Part shown: positions 1-8,460 of the stretch, in pieces
Layout of the letters: each line of letters starts with the position of its first letter
Numbering within the stretch: position 1 is the stretch's first letter
Source of the DNA: Paludibacteraceae bacterium
GTDB lineage: Bacteria > Bacteroidota > Bacteroidia > Bacteroidales > Paludibacteraceae
Assembly: GCA_017450685.1 (NCBI GenBank)
Contig: JAFSTB010000028.1
Span: forward strand, 1-64,000
DNA length: 64,000 nt
Direction: 5' to 3'
Notes under the pieces: model-generated
What the model saw: only the letters and a program-made list of their open reading frames with translations
Told to the model about the DNA's origin: nothing
The model's database searches: none
Position numbers and translations under genes: made by a program

Positions 1-94
1 ACTATATATTGCAAAAATATAACAAAAAGTGCGCAGAAATTTGCACACTTTGTTTCTTTGTTTTACCTTTGCCGCTGTTAGAGAACAAAAAAAC

Positions 95-130
95 TTGTCC
101 CAACAAAACCGAACGGTTTTGTTGGGACAA
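95..130 (-). terminator. Rho-independent terminator hairpin, minus strand
   Basis: A perfect 16-base inverted repeat (arms TTGTCCCAACAAAACC and its complement) surrounds a 4-base GAAC loop. Read on the minus strand the hairpin is followed by GTTTTTTTG, a U-run. It lies about 225 bases beyond the stop of the minus-strand TonB receptor and probably ends that transcript. The GAAC loop and long stem are seen directly; the assignment to that gene is inference. Confidence 0.75.
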
Positions 131-153
131 ATCGTTGTAAGGGACTGATAATT

Positions 154-286
154 AGTTTAGAGTTTAGAGTTGAAAGTTTAGAGAAGTGGATAGTTTTATA
201 GTTGAGAGATGAGAGTTTAGAGTTTAGAGAAGTTGGAAAGTTTGGTAGTTTAGAGATAAGAGTTTTTTAGAGATGAGAGTTGAGAT
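154..286. repeat. Degenerate TTTAGAG/TTGAGAG short-motif repeat tract
   Basis: The stretch is made of many imperfect copies of GTTTAGAG mixed with TTGAGAG and ATGAGAG. The same words recur far away at 18694-18710 (reverse complement) and 62591-62611, always between genes. It holds no convincing ORF. It looks like a dispersed low-complexity intergenic repeat family; whether it has a function is unknown. Confidence 0.6.
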
Positions 287-293
287 GCTTGGT

Positions 294-344
294 GGGTACG
301 CAGGTGTGTCACCTGCGTACCCGAGTGAGGCACACCTGCGTACC
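294..344. repeat. Three-copy palindromic element (CACCTGCGTACC)
   Basis: GGGTACGCAGGTG (294-306) and its reverse complement (310-322) form a 13-base-pair stem with a 3-base loop. A third copy, CACACCTGCGTACC, follows at 331-344 in the same direction as the second arm. The element sits immediately before the stop codon side of the TonB receptor gene. It resembles a REP-type intergenic palindrome. No other copy was noticed in this window. Confidence 0.5.
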
Positions 345-354
345 GTGGAATAGT

Positions 355-2388
355 TTAGAGTGTGACGGCGATGTGGGCTTTGACCCAATGCGGGGGTTGC
401 AGGATACCACCGATGTTGTAATAAGAACGGTTGAGCATATTAGTACACTCCAACGACAGGCGCAACGAACGACCGGCATTGGTGGTCTGCCAGCGATAGT
501 CGTAATAGACCTTTCCTGACAGCATCCAAACGGTCTTATACTGTGCCACTTGTCCGTCACGGTTGAGGTAAGAGCCGTGTCGGTCTTGCACTTGCAGTTG
601 CCAGCACGCGCCTACGCTACGATAGATGACGTGGTCGAGTGTGAAAGAGGCGTTATGTGAGAGGTGGTCGAGGGCATACTTGCTAAGGAAATCACCCTTC
701 GGCTTATCCATATAGAGATAGGTATATTGCGCTCTTATCTGTTTAATGAACTGCGCCAGCGGTTGTGTTGGTTGATAGGCAACGGAGGCAGTGCCACCCA
801 CGGTGTGCAGGTCGGTCAGTTGTTTGGAGTACCACCGTTCGTCGGTTGCTTGGAGCGGTTGTATCCAGTCGATAGTGTTAGTGCCGAAGCGATAGAAAGC
901 AGTGAGAGAGGCTTGCCATTGGTGGTAGTTCATTTGTGTACCGAGTTCGGCTTTGACGGCGTGTTCGGGTTGGAGGGAAGGGTCAGACACCTGTGTCTTG
1001 GAGGAGTAGTATAGTTCGGTGAAGTTAGGCAGTCGTATGGCACGTGCAGCGTCGGCATATATACGCCAGTGGTTGTTGGGTTGGTATGCCATATCGAGTG
1101 AGAGCGTCCAATCGGAACCTATGACATTATTATATGTGCCGGCAACGAGTATTGTGGCAGAGAAGCGATTGATAGCCACCGACTGTTGTGCGAAATAATT
1201 GAGTATGAATCGGTTGTGTTTACCGAGCGTATTACTTCTTATGTTTACGTTTTGTCCGGTCAGTCCCACAGTTGTCGTTCCCCACGAGGTATGATAGGCT
1301 ATACGTGCGTCGATATTGGCGCTATGTGTTGTATGTCTGTTATGGTGGGTGTACCAATTGGGTGTCTCTGTTCCTTCTCGGAAGAGTTCGAAGCGGTCGA
1401 AGTGTGCGCGGTAGGCTGCATCGACGGACAGCGACCAGTGTTTGGCGAAGGGGTGTTGATAGGCGAAGGAGGTGAAAGCCGTTCGTGTCGCATCTAACTG
1501 TTCGGGATAAGCCAAGGCGTAGAAGGCGTTGGCACCTGCCTGCTTATATTGGATACCTGCTTGCCATTTCAAACGCTTATATTGCAAGTGTGTAAAAGCA
1601 TTGGCGATGCGATAGTCGGTATTGGAGATGAATCCTGTCGATTGGTTGTATCCGGCGGTGGTGGTAGAGAGCAGTTCACCTTTCTTATGATAGAGGGCAG
1701 CCGCCGGTGCGAAATAACCATATTCGCCGCCACGCAGAGAGAGTTGGACGGTGGTGCGTTCTTGTGTAGGTTGTCGTGTTATGATATTGACGACACCTGC
1801 GTAGGCACCTAAGGCAGAGGCTGTTGAGGCATACACTTCCACTCTTTCTATCTCCTCACCAGTCAGAGGCATTTCCATTGAGTAGTGTCCTGTCTGCGGG
1901 TCGGTAAGGTTGATACCGTTAAGCAGTACCACTGTTTGGTCGGCAGTACAGCCTCTTATGGATATGTCGGCTTGTACGCCTGTTGGTCCGCGTTGTCGGA
2001 TGTCGATGTCGGGCAACTGTCGGAGAACGTCTGCCACGCTGCTAATGGTGAGCGGGAGCAGTTGCTCGTGGTTGATGACTGCGACAGGTCGTGCTGTCGT
2101 CTGAAGCAGAGCCGAGGCTGTCACTTGCACTTCTTGCAGTGTGAGTTGTTCGGCTTCTGTGCTGCTGTCGGGTGGCAGAGCTGCCACCGAAGAGAGTGCC
2201 ATTGAAGCGAGTGAAAGGGTGGAGAGAGCCATAGTAACTCTTGCTTTGAGCAACTCACGGTTGCATAGAGCAGCACTCAAGCGACCGATAGTCACTTCCT
2301 TGTGCATGGAGCGGAAGGCTGCATACCCTTTGTGCGCTAAACGGCGAAAACGCAGCGAAGAACGAAAAATAAAGGGTTGTGAATACAT
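355..2388 (-). CDS. TonB-dependent outer-membrane receptor (BtuB-like)
   Basis: Probable energy-coupled outer-membrane transporter for a vitamin, cobalamin-like compound or metal chelate. From the start chosen here (677 aa) residues 84-91 (LQEVQVTA) look like the TonB box, a plug domain covers about 95-205 (IRGCTADQTVVLLNGINLTD), and the rest is a 22-strand-type barrel ending in a typical terminal strand with final residues AHIAVTL. The hydrophobic secretion segment is at 53-70, after a basic leader (RFRRLAHKGYAAFRS) of a type I recall from other Bacteroidales receptors. A start at 2469 is open but lies upstream of the likely -7 element at 2414-2421, so the ATG at 2388 is preferred; starts nearer the hydrophobic segment are possible. 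It is divergent from murC. The substrate cannot be read from sequence. Confidence 0.85.
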   Translation of the reverse strand: MYSQPFIFRSSLRFRRLAHKGYAAFRSMHKEVTIGRLSAALCNRELLKARVTMALSTLSLASMALSSVAALPPDSSTEAEQLTLQEVQVTASALLQTTARPVAVINHEQLLPLTISSVADVLRQLPDIDIRQRGPTGVQADISIRGCTADQTVVLLNGINLTDPQTGHYSMEMPLTGEEIERVEVYASTASALGAYAGVVNIITRQPTQERTTVQLSLRGGEYGYFAPAAALYHKKGELLSTTTAGYNQSTGFISNTDYRIANAFTHLQYKRLKWQAGIQYKQAGANAFYALAYPEQLDATRTAFTSFAYQHPFAKHWSLSVDAAYRAHFDRFELFREGTETPNWYTHHNRHTTHSANIDARIAYHTSWGTTTVGLTGQNVNIRSNTLGKHNRFILNYFAQQSVAINRFSATILVAGTYNNVIGSDWTLSLDMAYQPNNHWRIYADAARAIRLPNFTELYYSSKTQVSDPSLQPEHAVKAELGTQMNYHQWQASLTAFYRFGTNTIDWIQPLQATDERWYSKQLTDLHTVGGTASVAYQPTQPLAQFIKQIRAQYTYLYMDKPKGDFLSKYALDHLSHNASFTLDHVIYRSVGACWQLQVQDRHGSYLNRDGQVAQYKTVWMLSGKVYYDYRWQTTNAGRSLRLSLECTNMLNRSYYNIGGILQPPHWVKAHIAVTL

Positions 2389-2413
2389 AAAAGAATTATT
2401 GAAAAATTCCGCG

Positions 2414-2421
2414 CAAAGGTA
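2414..2421 (-). promoter_or_regulatory. Likely -7 element of the TonB receptor promoter
   Basis: On the minus strand this reads TACCTTTG, matching the Bacteroidetes -7 consensus TAnnTTTG. No TTG is found 19-21 bases upstream, so the -33 part is poor. It places the transcript start near 2407 and argues for the ATG at 2388 rather than the one at 2469. Confidence 0.5.
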
Positions 2422-2462
2422 CGGCAAATGAGGGAGGTGTAAAAAAAATTTGCGCAAAAAAA

Positions 2463-2493
2463 TTGTCACGATAAAAAAATACCTTTACCTTTG
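2463..2493 (+). promoter_or_regulatory. murC-ftsQAZ promoter, Bacteroidetes type
   Basis: TTG at 2463-2465, a 20-base spacer, then TACCTTTG at 2486-2493 match the consensus TTG-N19-21-TAnnTTTG. The murC ATG follows at 2502, so the leader would be nearly absent. It gives murC-ftsQ-ftsA-ftsZ their own promoter now that they are separated from the front of the dcw cluster. Confidence 0.75.
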
Positions 2494-2501
2494 TGGGCTA
2501 A

Positions 2502-3917
2502 ATGAGTGATCGCTTTACACATATCTATTTTTTAGGGATCGGCGGCATTGGTATGTCGGCATTAGCGCGTTATTTTGCGCATTTCGGTTACCGTGTATCA
2601 GGTTACGACCGCACTCCATCCTCTATCACTCAATCACTTACGGGCGAAGGCATCGCCATCATCTACGATGGTGAAGACAGCGATAGTGCTTATATAGACA
2701 GTCTTTCTTCTGAATGGCAGAGGAGCAACACCTTGGTTGTATATACGCCTGCCGTTCCGTCTAACGAGCCTCTGTATCAATGGTTTAGTCAGCACGGTTA
2801 TACAATGGTCAAGCGTGCTGAGGTGTTAGGTATGATCACCCGTCAAGAGGTGCGTATAGGTACGGTGTCTGAACCGATGAAGGCATTGTGTGTGGCAGGC
2901 ACTCACGGCAAGACTTCCACTTCCACTATGTTGGCACACCTTATGCACGAGAGCGAGAAGGGGTGCAACGCCTTCTTAGGCGGCATAAGTCAAAACTACC
3001 ATTCCAACCTCTTGCTTGACAGCCAAAGCGGATATGTGGTGGTAGAAGCCGATGAGTTTGACCGCTCTTTTCACCACCTGACACCATTCATGTCAGTCAT
3101 TACCGGTATAGAGCCCGACCACTTGGACATCTACGGTACGGCTGAGGCTTATCAGCAGGCTTTTGACCACTATGCCTCATTGGTAAGCAACACGTTAGTG
3201 GTTAAAAAAGGCTTCGAAGTGAGTGGTGCACACTGCCGTGTCTATCACTATTCGTCTCAACAAAAAGCCGACTTCTATGCCGACAATATACGTCTGACTG
3301 ACGGACATATCTATTTTGATTTCCACACGCCTGCCGACACTTACAGCGATATGGTTTTGTCCATACCGGTGTTATACAATGTGGATAATGCCGTTGCGGC
3401 ATTGTCTGTGGCATGGCTTAACGGCATTGAAGAGAGCAAGTTACGCACTGGTTTGCAGACTTATGCCGGTGTATGGCGGCGGTTTAATATCCTGTTTCGG
3501 AACGAGCAAATAGTGTATATAGACGACTATGCTCACCACCCTACCGAAATTCAGTCATCGCTTGCGGCAGTGCGATATGCTTATCCGCACCACCGCCTGC
3601 TCGCCGTCTTTCAGCCGCACCTCTTCACCCGCACACGCGACTTTATGTCTGACTTTGCATCCTCTCTCTCCTTGGCTGACGAGGTGTTGCTCCTGCCCAT
3701 CTATCCGGCACGCGAACAACCGATAGAAGGAGTGACGGCAGAGGCATTGGCACAACAATTCACCGGTAAGGTGCAGGTTATAAGCAAAGAGCAACTGTGC
3801 TCTGCCGTCATTGACCGTATCAGCCGTACAGCCGAACCGACAGTGGTACTTACCCTCGGAGCAGGCGACATTGACCGATTAGTACCTACCCTACAACAAC
3901 GTTTGCAACAGTTATGA
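2502..3917 (+). CDS. murC: UDP-N-acetylmuramate--L-alanine ligase
   Basis: Cytoplasmic Mur ligase that joins L-alanine to UDP-N-acetylmuramate, using ATP, in peptidoglycan precursor synthesis. The 471-aa length is usual for the family. The N-terminal UDP-binding segment LGIGGIGMSALA (residues 11-22), the ATP-binding GTHGKTST (133-140), the central-domain EADEFD and the later DDYAHHPTEI motif are all present. The stop overlaps the ftsQ start in an ATGA, so the two are probably translationally coupled. In most Bacteroidales murC follows murG; here the upstream neighbour is a divergent TonB receptor, one end of the cluster break. Confidence 0.97.
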   Translation: MSDRFTHIYFLGIGGIGMSALARYFAHFGYRVSGYDRTPSSITQSLTGEGIAIIYDGEDSDSAYIDSLSSEWQRSNTLVVYTPAVPSNEPLYQWFSQHGYTMVKRAEVLGMITRQEVRIGTVSEPMKALCVAGTHGKTSTSTMLAHLMHESEKGCNAFLGGISQNYHSNLLLDSQSGYVVVEADEFDRSFHHLTPFMSVITGIEPDHLDIYGTAEAYQQAFDHYASLVSNTLVVKKGFEVSGAHCRVYHYSSQQKADFYADNIRLTDGHIYFDFHTPADTYSDMVLSIPVLYNVDNAVAALSVAWLNGIEESKLRTGLQTYAGVWRRFNILFRNEQIVYIDDYAHHPTEIQSSLAAVRYAYPHHRLLAVFQPHLFTRTRDFMSDFASSLSLADEVLLLPIYPAREQPIEGVTAEALAQQFTGKVQVISKEQLCSAVIDRISRTAEPTVVLTLGAGDIDRLVPTLQQRLQQL

Positions 3918-4648
3918 CCATCAGCACCAAATGGATATGGCGTTCCCTTGCACTGCTTTTTGCCGTCGGTATCATAGTGGCATGTGTGGTTATGGCTCAT
4001 CGTCAACCTGATGCTGTGGAGTGCCGACATCTTCAAATCAACATCACCGATGCCGAAGAACATCCTTATATCACCCAAGCGGACATCATCACATTGTTGC
4101 GTAATGCCGACTTATATCCTATCGGCAGGAGGGGCGATGACTTGCAGATAGATGCTATCGAGCAGTGTGTGAGGCAGTTTGACCCTATACGCACAGCCGA
4201 ATGTTATCAAACAAAGAAAGGCGATGTGGTGATTACTCTCACACAACGGCAACCGCTCTTACGGGTTATTACCCCTACCGACAGTTATTTTATTGACACC
4301 GACCGACAGCGACTCGCCATACGCCCTAACACTAACCCCAAAGTGCTGATAGTGAGTGGCAGAGTGAGTGAGAAAAGAGCCAAGACCGACATATATGATT
4401 TTGCCGACTATATCAATAGTGACGAGTTTTGGCGTAGTCGCATAGTGCGTATGGACATACTGCCGGAACAAGGTGTGGTGCTTCAAGAAGCAGGTAAAGA
4501 CCCTGCCATCGTGTTAGGTTCGCTCAAAGGCCATAAGACCAAACTGCGACGAGTACGCACCTTTATGGACGAGAGCGGGAAAATGGATTTACCTCAATAT
4601 AAGGAATTAGATGTTCGCTTCAAAGGACAAGTAATAGGAAGGAAATAG
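3914..4648 (+). CDS. ftsQ: Cell division protein FtsQ
   Basis: Bitopic division protein of the FtsQ/DivIB family that links the cytoplasmic ring to FtsB/FtsL in the periplasm. It has a short cytoplasmic N-terminus, one membrane segment (about residues 10-27, LALLFAVGIIVACVVM) and a POTRA-like region (about 40-115) with the ITQADIITLL segment. Sequence conservation in this family is low, so the position between murC and ftsA, with the 4-base overlap to murC and a 4-base gap to ftsA, carries much of the evidence. At 244 aa it has the length usual in Bacteroidetes. Confidence 0.92.
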   Translation: MTISTKWIWRSLALLFAVGIIVACVVMAHRQPDAVECRHLQINITDAEEHPYITQADIITLLRNADLYPIGRRGDDLQIDAIEQCVRQFDPIRTAECYQTKKGDVVITLTQRQPLLRVITPTDSYFIDTDRQRLAIRPNTNPKVLIVSGRVSEKRAKTDIYDFADYINSDEFWRSRIVRMDILPEQGVVLQEAGKDPAIVLGSLKGHKTKLRRVRTFMDESGKMDLPQYKELDVRFKGQVIGRK

Positions 4649-4652
4649 AGTT

Positions 4653-5975
4653 ATGGCTAATCAAGTAAGCAATATTCCGGATGCCAGAGAAATATTAGTG
4701 GCAATCGATTTAGGCAGCAGCAGTGTGAAAGCGATGGCTGCGCGTCGCATAGATGAAAACACGCTTCAGATATTAGGTGTAGAGAGCAGCAGTCGCTATA
4801 GTTGTATGAAAGACGGTGCGGTGGTTCAGTCCTCCAATGCCGGTTTCACCATCCGCGAACTGCTGCAGTTGCTTGCTAACCGTTTAGGAGTGAAGGAGTT
4901 GCCTCAGGCATTCATAGTCAACGGCGGCATGAGTATGATGGTAAAGCCGATAACATGGCGGCACGATATGCTGATTAAAACACCTATCACGCAACAGATA
5001 ATGGACGAGATGGAGGCTGAATGTATCCAAAACGTGGAGACCAACAATCCACATGCTGCCGTGTTAGCACTGGTGCCTGCCTATTACGACTTAAACGGAA
5101 AGAAGCAGACCGAATGCCCGACCACTAAGCAAAAAGCTGAAACACTGAATATCACATACTCCGTATTCGCAGGCAAACGGGAATTAGTACAGAAAGTGCA
5201 AGACAGTTTCGACCGCGCCGTTATTGTCATTGAAAAGACTTTTGCTCGTCCGGATGCTCAATTGAGTGCTCTTATAAGCGACCACAACGAATACTTTGAG
5301 AAAGGTTGCGCCGTTGTTGACTTTGGTGCACAAACGACGACAGTGACCGTATATAAAGGCAGTCACTATCTTGAATGTCGTGTCATCCCATTAGGCGGCT
5401 GGCATATAACACGTTTTATCGAGCAACAAGGTGTTGAGCCACCATACTCTGAAGCCATCAAGACACGCTATGGCTATGCCTCACCGGAACTGATGCTCGC
5501 CGACCAAGAGATGCAAGATGCAACGATGAAACTGCAATCAAGCACCTCTGACAACGGGTTTATAAGGCTGAAAATAAGTGAACTGGCAGAGATAATACAG
5601 ATGAAGGAAGATGAGATTATCGACAAGGTACTAACCGTCTTGAAGCCATACGAAGAGCGCATATCCACCATCATACTCACCGGCGGTGCCAGCAAACTAA
5701 AAGGATTAGCCGAATACATACAACAAAAGACTACTCTGAACGTTGATTATGGCAGTTTTGCACCCTTGTTAGACTACAACACACCGGACGAATACTATAT
5801 GCCCGAATATTCATCGCTGGTAGGCGCACTCATTCTTGGCAGCGACTACCGCAACACACACCCCAAAGACACACTGCCAGAAAGAGCAACCACACTAAGA
5901 GAACGACTCAAAGCAGTCAAGCAAAAAATAATGGACCAAACGGTTGATATATTTTCTCAACCTGAAAGAAAATGA
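4653..5975 (+). CDS. ftsA: Cell division protein FtsA
   Basis: Actin-fold ATPase that ties FtsZ filaments to the inner membrane and recruits later division proteins. The phosphate-binding strand AIDLGSSSVKAMAA (about residues 17-30), a second VVDFGAQTTTVTVY phosphate loop (about 220-235) and the ILTGGASKLKGL adenosine motif (about 350) are seen. The C-terminus (about 415-440) can form a basic amphipathic helix, the usual membrane-targeting sequence. It starts 4 bases after ftsQ and is followed by ftsZ after 64 bases. Confidence 0.96.
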   Translation: MANQVSNIPDAREILVAIDLGSSSVKAMAARRIDENTLQILGVESSSRYSCMKDGAVVQSSNAGFTIRELLQLLANRLGVKELPQAFIVNGGMSMMVKPITWRHDMLIKTPITQQIMDEMEAECIQNVETNNPHAAVLALVPAYYDLNGKKQTECPTTKQKAETLNITYSVFAGKRELVQKVQDSFDRAVIVIEKTFARPDAQLSALISDHNEYFEKGCAVVDFGAQTTTVTVYKGSHYLECRVIPLGGWHITRFIEQQGVEPPYSEAIKTRYGYASPELMLADQEMQDATMKLQSSTSDNGFIRLKISELAEIIQMKEDEIIDKVLTVLKPYEERISTIILTGGASKLKGLAEYIQQKTTLNVDYGSFAPLLDYNTPDEYYMPEYSSLVGALILGSDYRNTHPKDTLPERATTLRERLKAVKQKIMDQTVDIFSQPERK

Positions 5976-6039
5976 TCGCATTTCTTAACCTGAAAGGATA
6001 TAACAGAATCTCAATAACGAACCATTAACACAGCATATT

Positions 6040-7350
6040 ATGGAAGAAGATTATCTGTCCTTGCCCTTACCCTTGGACATCAAAGACGAGGCAATCATCA
6101 AAGTGATGGGAGTAGGTGGCGGCGGCTGCAACTCCGTTAACTATATGTACAGTCAGGGAATGAAGGACGTGTCGTTCCTTGTGTGCAACACCGACCGTAT
6201 GGCACTTCAAAAATCCAGTGTCCCCGCCAAACTGCAATTGGGTCCGGGCTACGGTGCCGGCGGCAAGCCCGAAAAAGCGGAGGAGTTGGCAGAAGAGAGT
6301 CGCGACCAGATACGCGAGGCTCTTGACGACGGTACGAAGATGCTCTTTATCACTGCCGGTATGGGTGGCGGCACAGGTACAGGTGCTGCGCCGATAGTAG
6401 CGGAAGTGGCACAAGAGATGGGCATACTGACGGTAGGTATAGTGACCATACCTTTCGCTTTCGAGGGAAAACCCAAGATACGCAAGGCGATGAAAGGTGT
6501 GGCTAAGTTTGCCCAACACGTGGATGCCATACTGGTTATCAACAACCAGAAACTCCGTGGCATCTATCCCGACTTCAGTGTCCTCAACGCTTTCTCCAAA
6601 GCCGATGATGTGGTATGCAACGCCGCACGGTCGATAGCGGAGATAATCACTATTCCCGGACATATCAACACCGACTTCCAAGATGTCTATAACACCCTCA
6701 AAGGCGGCAATGTGACGATAATGAACGTGGGAAGGGCACAAGGTGAAAACCGTATCACACAAGCCATCACCAACGCACTTAACTCACCTCTGGTCAATAC
6801 CAACGATATACACGGTGCTAAAAGAGTGCTGTTTCAAGTGTATTTTTCCAGCGAGTACCCCTTGGAGTTGCAAGAGACAGACGAGTTGAACGAGTTCATC
6901 GATCAGGTGGGTGACGAAGTGGAAGTGCAATGGGGCATCAGTATAGATGAGAGTCTTGGACAAGAAGTGCGTATCACTGTCATCGCCACCGGTTATGAAG
7001 TGGACGACATACCAGACCTCACACGCGAGGATAGTATAGAAAAAGCAATCGATGTGAACTACAACCTGCCTAAACCAAAAGACATCAAAGACAAGAATAA
7101 AGATAAGAAAGAGGATAAGGATAAGAAAGAGGATAAAAAAGATGACGAAGTGACGATAGAATTAGACTTAACAGGTACTATCAAACCTACACGCCCCACA
7201 AAACCTACCAACAATAACACACAGAACCTGCAAATAACGTTTGAGGAAGAAGAGCCAAACAATAAAACAGAGGTAAAAAAAGAATCCCCCAAGCCTAAAG
7301 AGCCGCAACAGAGATCACTCTTCCCATGGTTTAAGGGCAAAAGGTCGTAA
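6040..7350 (+). CDS. ftsZ: Cell division protein FtsZ
   Basis: Tubulin-like GTPase that forms the division ring. The tubulin signature GGGTGTG lies at residues 109-115 and the first GTP loop GVGGGGCNSVN at 24-34. After the globular part (to about 345) there is a disordered linker very rich in Lys and Asp/Glu (about 348-372), then a second polar stretch with Pro and Thr, and a C-terminal peptide LFPWFKGKRS. That tail is basic and aromatic, but does not match the common proteobacterial tail closely. Total length 436 aa is normal for Bacteroidetes. Confidence 0.98.
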   Translation: MEEDYLSLPLPLDIKDEAIIKVMGVGGGGCNSVNYMYSQGMKDVSFLVCNTDRMALQKSSVPAKLQLGPGYGAGGKPEKAEELAEESRDQIREALDDGTKMLFITAGMGGGTGTGAAPIVAEVAQEMGILTVGIVTIPFAFEGKPKIRKAMKGVAKFAQHVDAILVINNQKLRGIYPDFSVLNAFSKADDVVCNAARSIAEIITIPGHINTDFQDVYNTLKGGNVTIMNVGRAQGENRITQAITNALNSPLVNTNDIHGAKRVLFQVYFSSEYPLELQETDELNEFIDQVGDEVEVQWGISIDESLGQEVRITVIATGYEVDDIPDLTREDSIEKAIDVNYNLPKPKDIKDKNKDKKEDKDKKEDKKDDEVTIELDLTGTIKPTRPTKPTNNNTQNLQITFEEEEPNNKTEVKKESPKPKEPQQRSLFPWFKGKRS

Positions 7351-7399
7351 TTCACATTATAATTCGAAAAAAACATTGTTTCATATAAACATATAACTG

Positions 7400-8359
7400 A
7401 TGACAAACACTGATATGAACCTATGGGATGTATGTGTCCTTTTTTGGAATAAGTTGGCCAACTGTTGCCGTCAAGCCATAGACCTTTTATGTTCGATGCT
7501 TCGTCTCACTTATCGCTTGTTGTGGGTAGTAGGAATAGTGATGGCATTGTCTGTGGCTCTCGCCGTTTATTACACCCGTCAGGACAACCGTTGGTACAGG
7601 GTGCGTGCAATAGTCACTCTCAATGGTCCGACCACCAACGAAGCGAAGAACTACTATGAGCGTCTTAACAACTCTTTCTCACCAAGTTATTTGGAAGAAC
7701 AGAGTCTAAGTCTTCAGTTGGGCATAAAGGCTGACGATTGCCGCTATTTAGGCGGGTTTCACACAGCATACGTAGTGGACAACTTAGACGATGGTACAGC
7801 CGACTTTGTTGATTGGCAGCATAGGAATGATGGCACCGATTCGGTCAATGTGAGGATGCGCGACCAACTGGGTCTTGAGTTCGTATGCTCGAAGTTGAGT
7901 CTGGTGCCGGAGGTGGAAGAAGCAGTGATGAAGTACCTCAATAGTCAGGAACAGTTTCAAGCGCAGTTTGTCCAATACACACAACACACCAAGCGTCAGC
8001 ACCTTTTCGACTCTGTTCAGGTGAACCGTTTAGACACCCTCACCTCGCGTATGTACGCACAAGCAGGTGCCTTGCAGATGCAGTCCAACGCTTGGAATCT
8101 GACGATGGGCAAACAGTCAATAGAACTGCCACTGGGCGACATAGACCATTTTATGGACAAGAAACTGCGTCGTGATGCTCGTTCAACACTCAGCACTGCA
8201 CCTATAGTCCTTCAAGGTCGTTTCACCGCTCAGAACCGTCCTATCAATTCTCGTAGCAAATGGCTCGTCGTAGCCCTGCTTTTGGGTTGGATAGCAGGCT
8301 GCATAGTAGCCTACGGCATAGAACAAAGAAAGCAGATACACCACTACTTAAAGAGTTAG
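7400..8359 (+). CDS. Two-TM membrane protein of Wzz-like topology, unknown function
   Basis: I do not recognise a named family with confidence. The 319-aa product has a cytoplasmic N-terminus, one membrane segment at about residues 39-57, a large predicted periplasmic part with helical, polar sequence, and a second membrane segment at about 288-305 followed by a short basic tail. That is the topology of chain-length determinant (Wzz/BexD-type) proteins. It follows ftsZ after 49 bases on the same strand and ends before a bidirectional terminator, so it is probably cotranscribed with the division genes. An internal ATG at 7415 is an alternative start. Confidence 0.75.
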   Translation: MTNTDMNLWDVCVLFWNKLANCCRQAIDLLCSMLRLTYRLLWVVGIVMALSVALAVYYTRQDNRWYRVRAIVTLNGPTTNEAKNYYERLNNSFSPSYLEEQSLSLQLGIKADDCRYLGGFHTAYVVDNLDDGTADFVDWQHRNDGTDSVNVRMRDQLGLEFVCSKLSLVPEVEEAVMKYLNSQEQFQAQFVQYTQHTKRQHLFDSVQVNRLDTLTSRMYAQAGALQMQSNAWNLTMGKQSIELPLGDIDHFMDKKLRRDARSTLSTAPIVLQGRFTAQNRPINSRSKWLVVALLLGWIAGCIVAYGIEQRKQIHHYLKS

Positions 8360-8416
8360 TATCTGCTCGCAAGTTTAAGAGAAGTTATCTTCACATACAC
8401 TTGTATAAACACAAGG

Positions 8417-8460
8417 ATAAGCAAACGCAGGTCATAAGTTTATGACTTGCGTTTGCTTAT
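8417..8460. terminator. Bidirectional terminator between converging genes
   Basis: Two 21-base arms (8417-8437 and 8440-8460) pair with a single mismatch around a 2-base centre; the arms begin ATAAGCAAACGCA and end in AT-rich sequence on both sides. It lies between the plus-strand membrane protein gene (ending 8359) and the minus-strand DedA gene. The right arm is also the last seven codons of the DedA gene, so the coding end and the hairpin overlap. Confidence 0.75.

Noticed and set aside
2490..2500. TGGGC near the murC start as an MraZ box
   Set aside because: There is only one box, with no second copy ten bases away.
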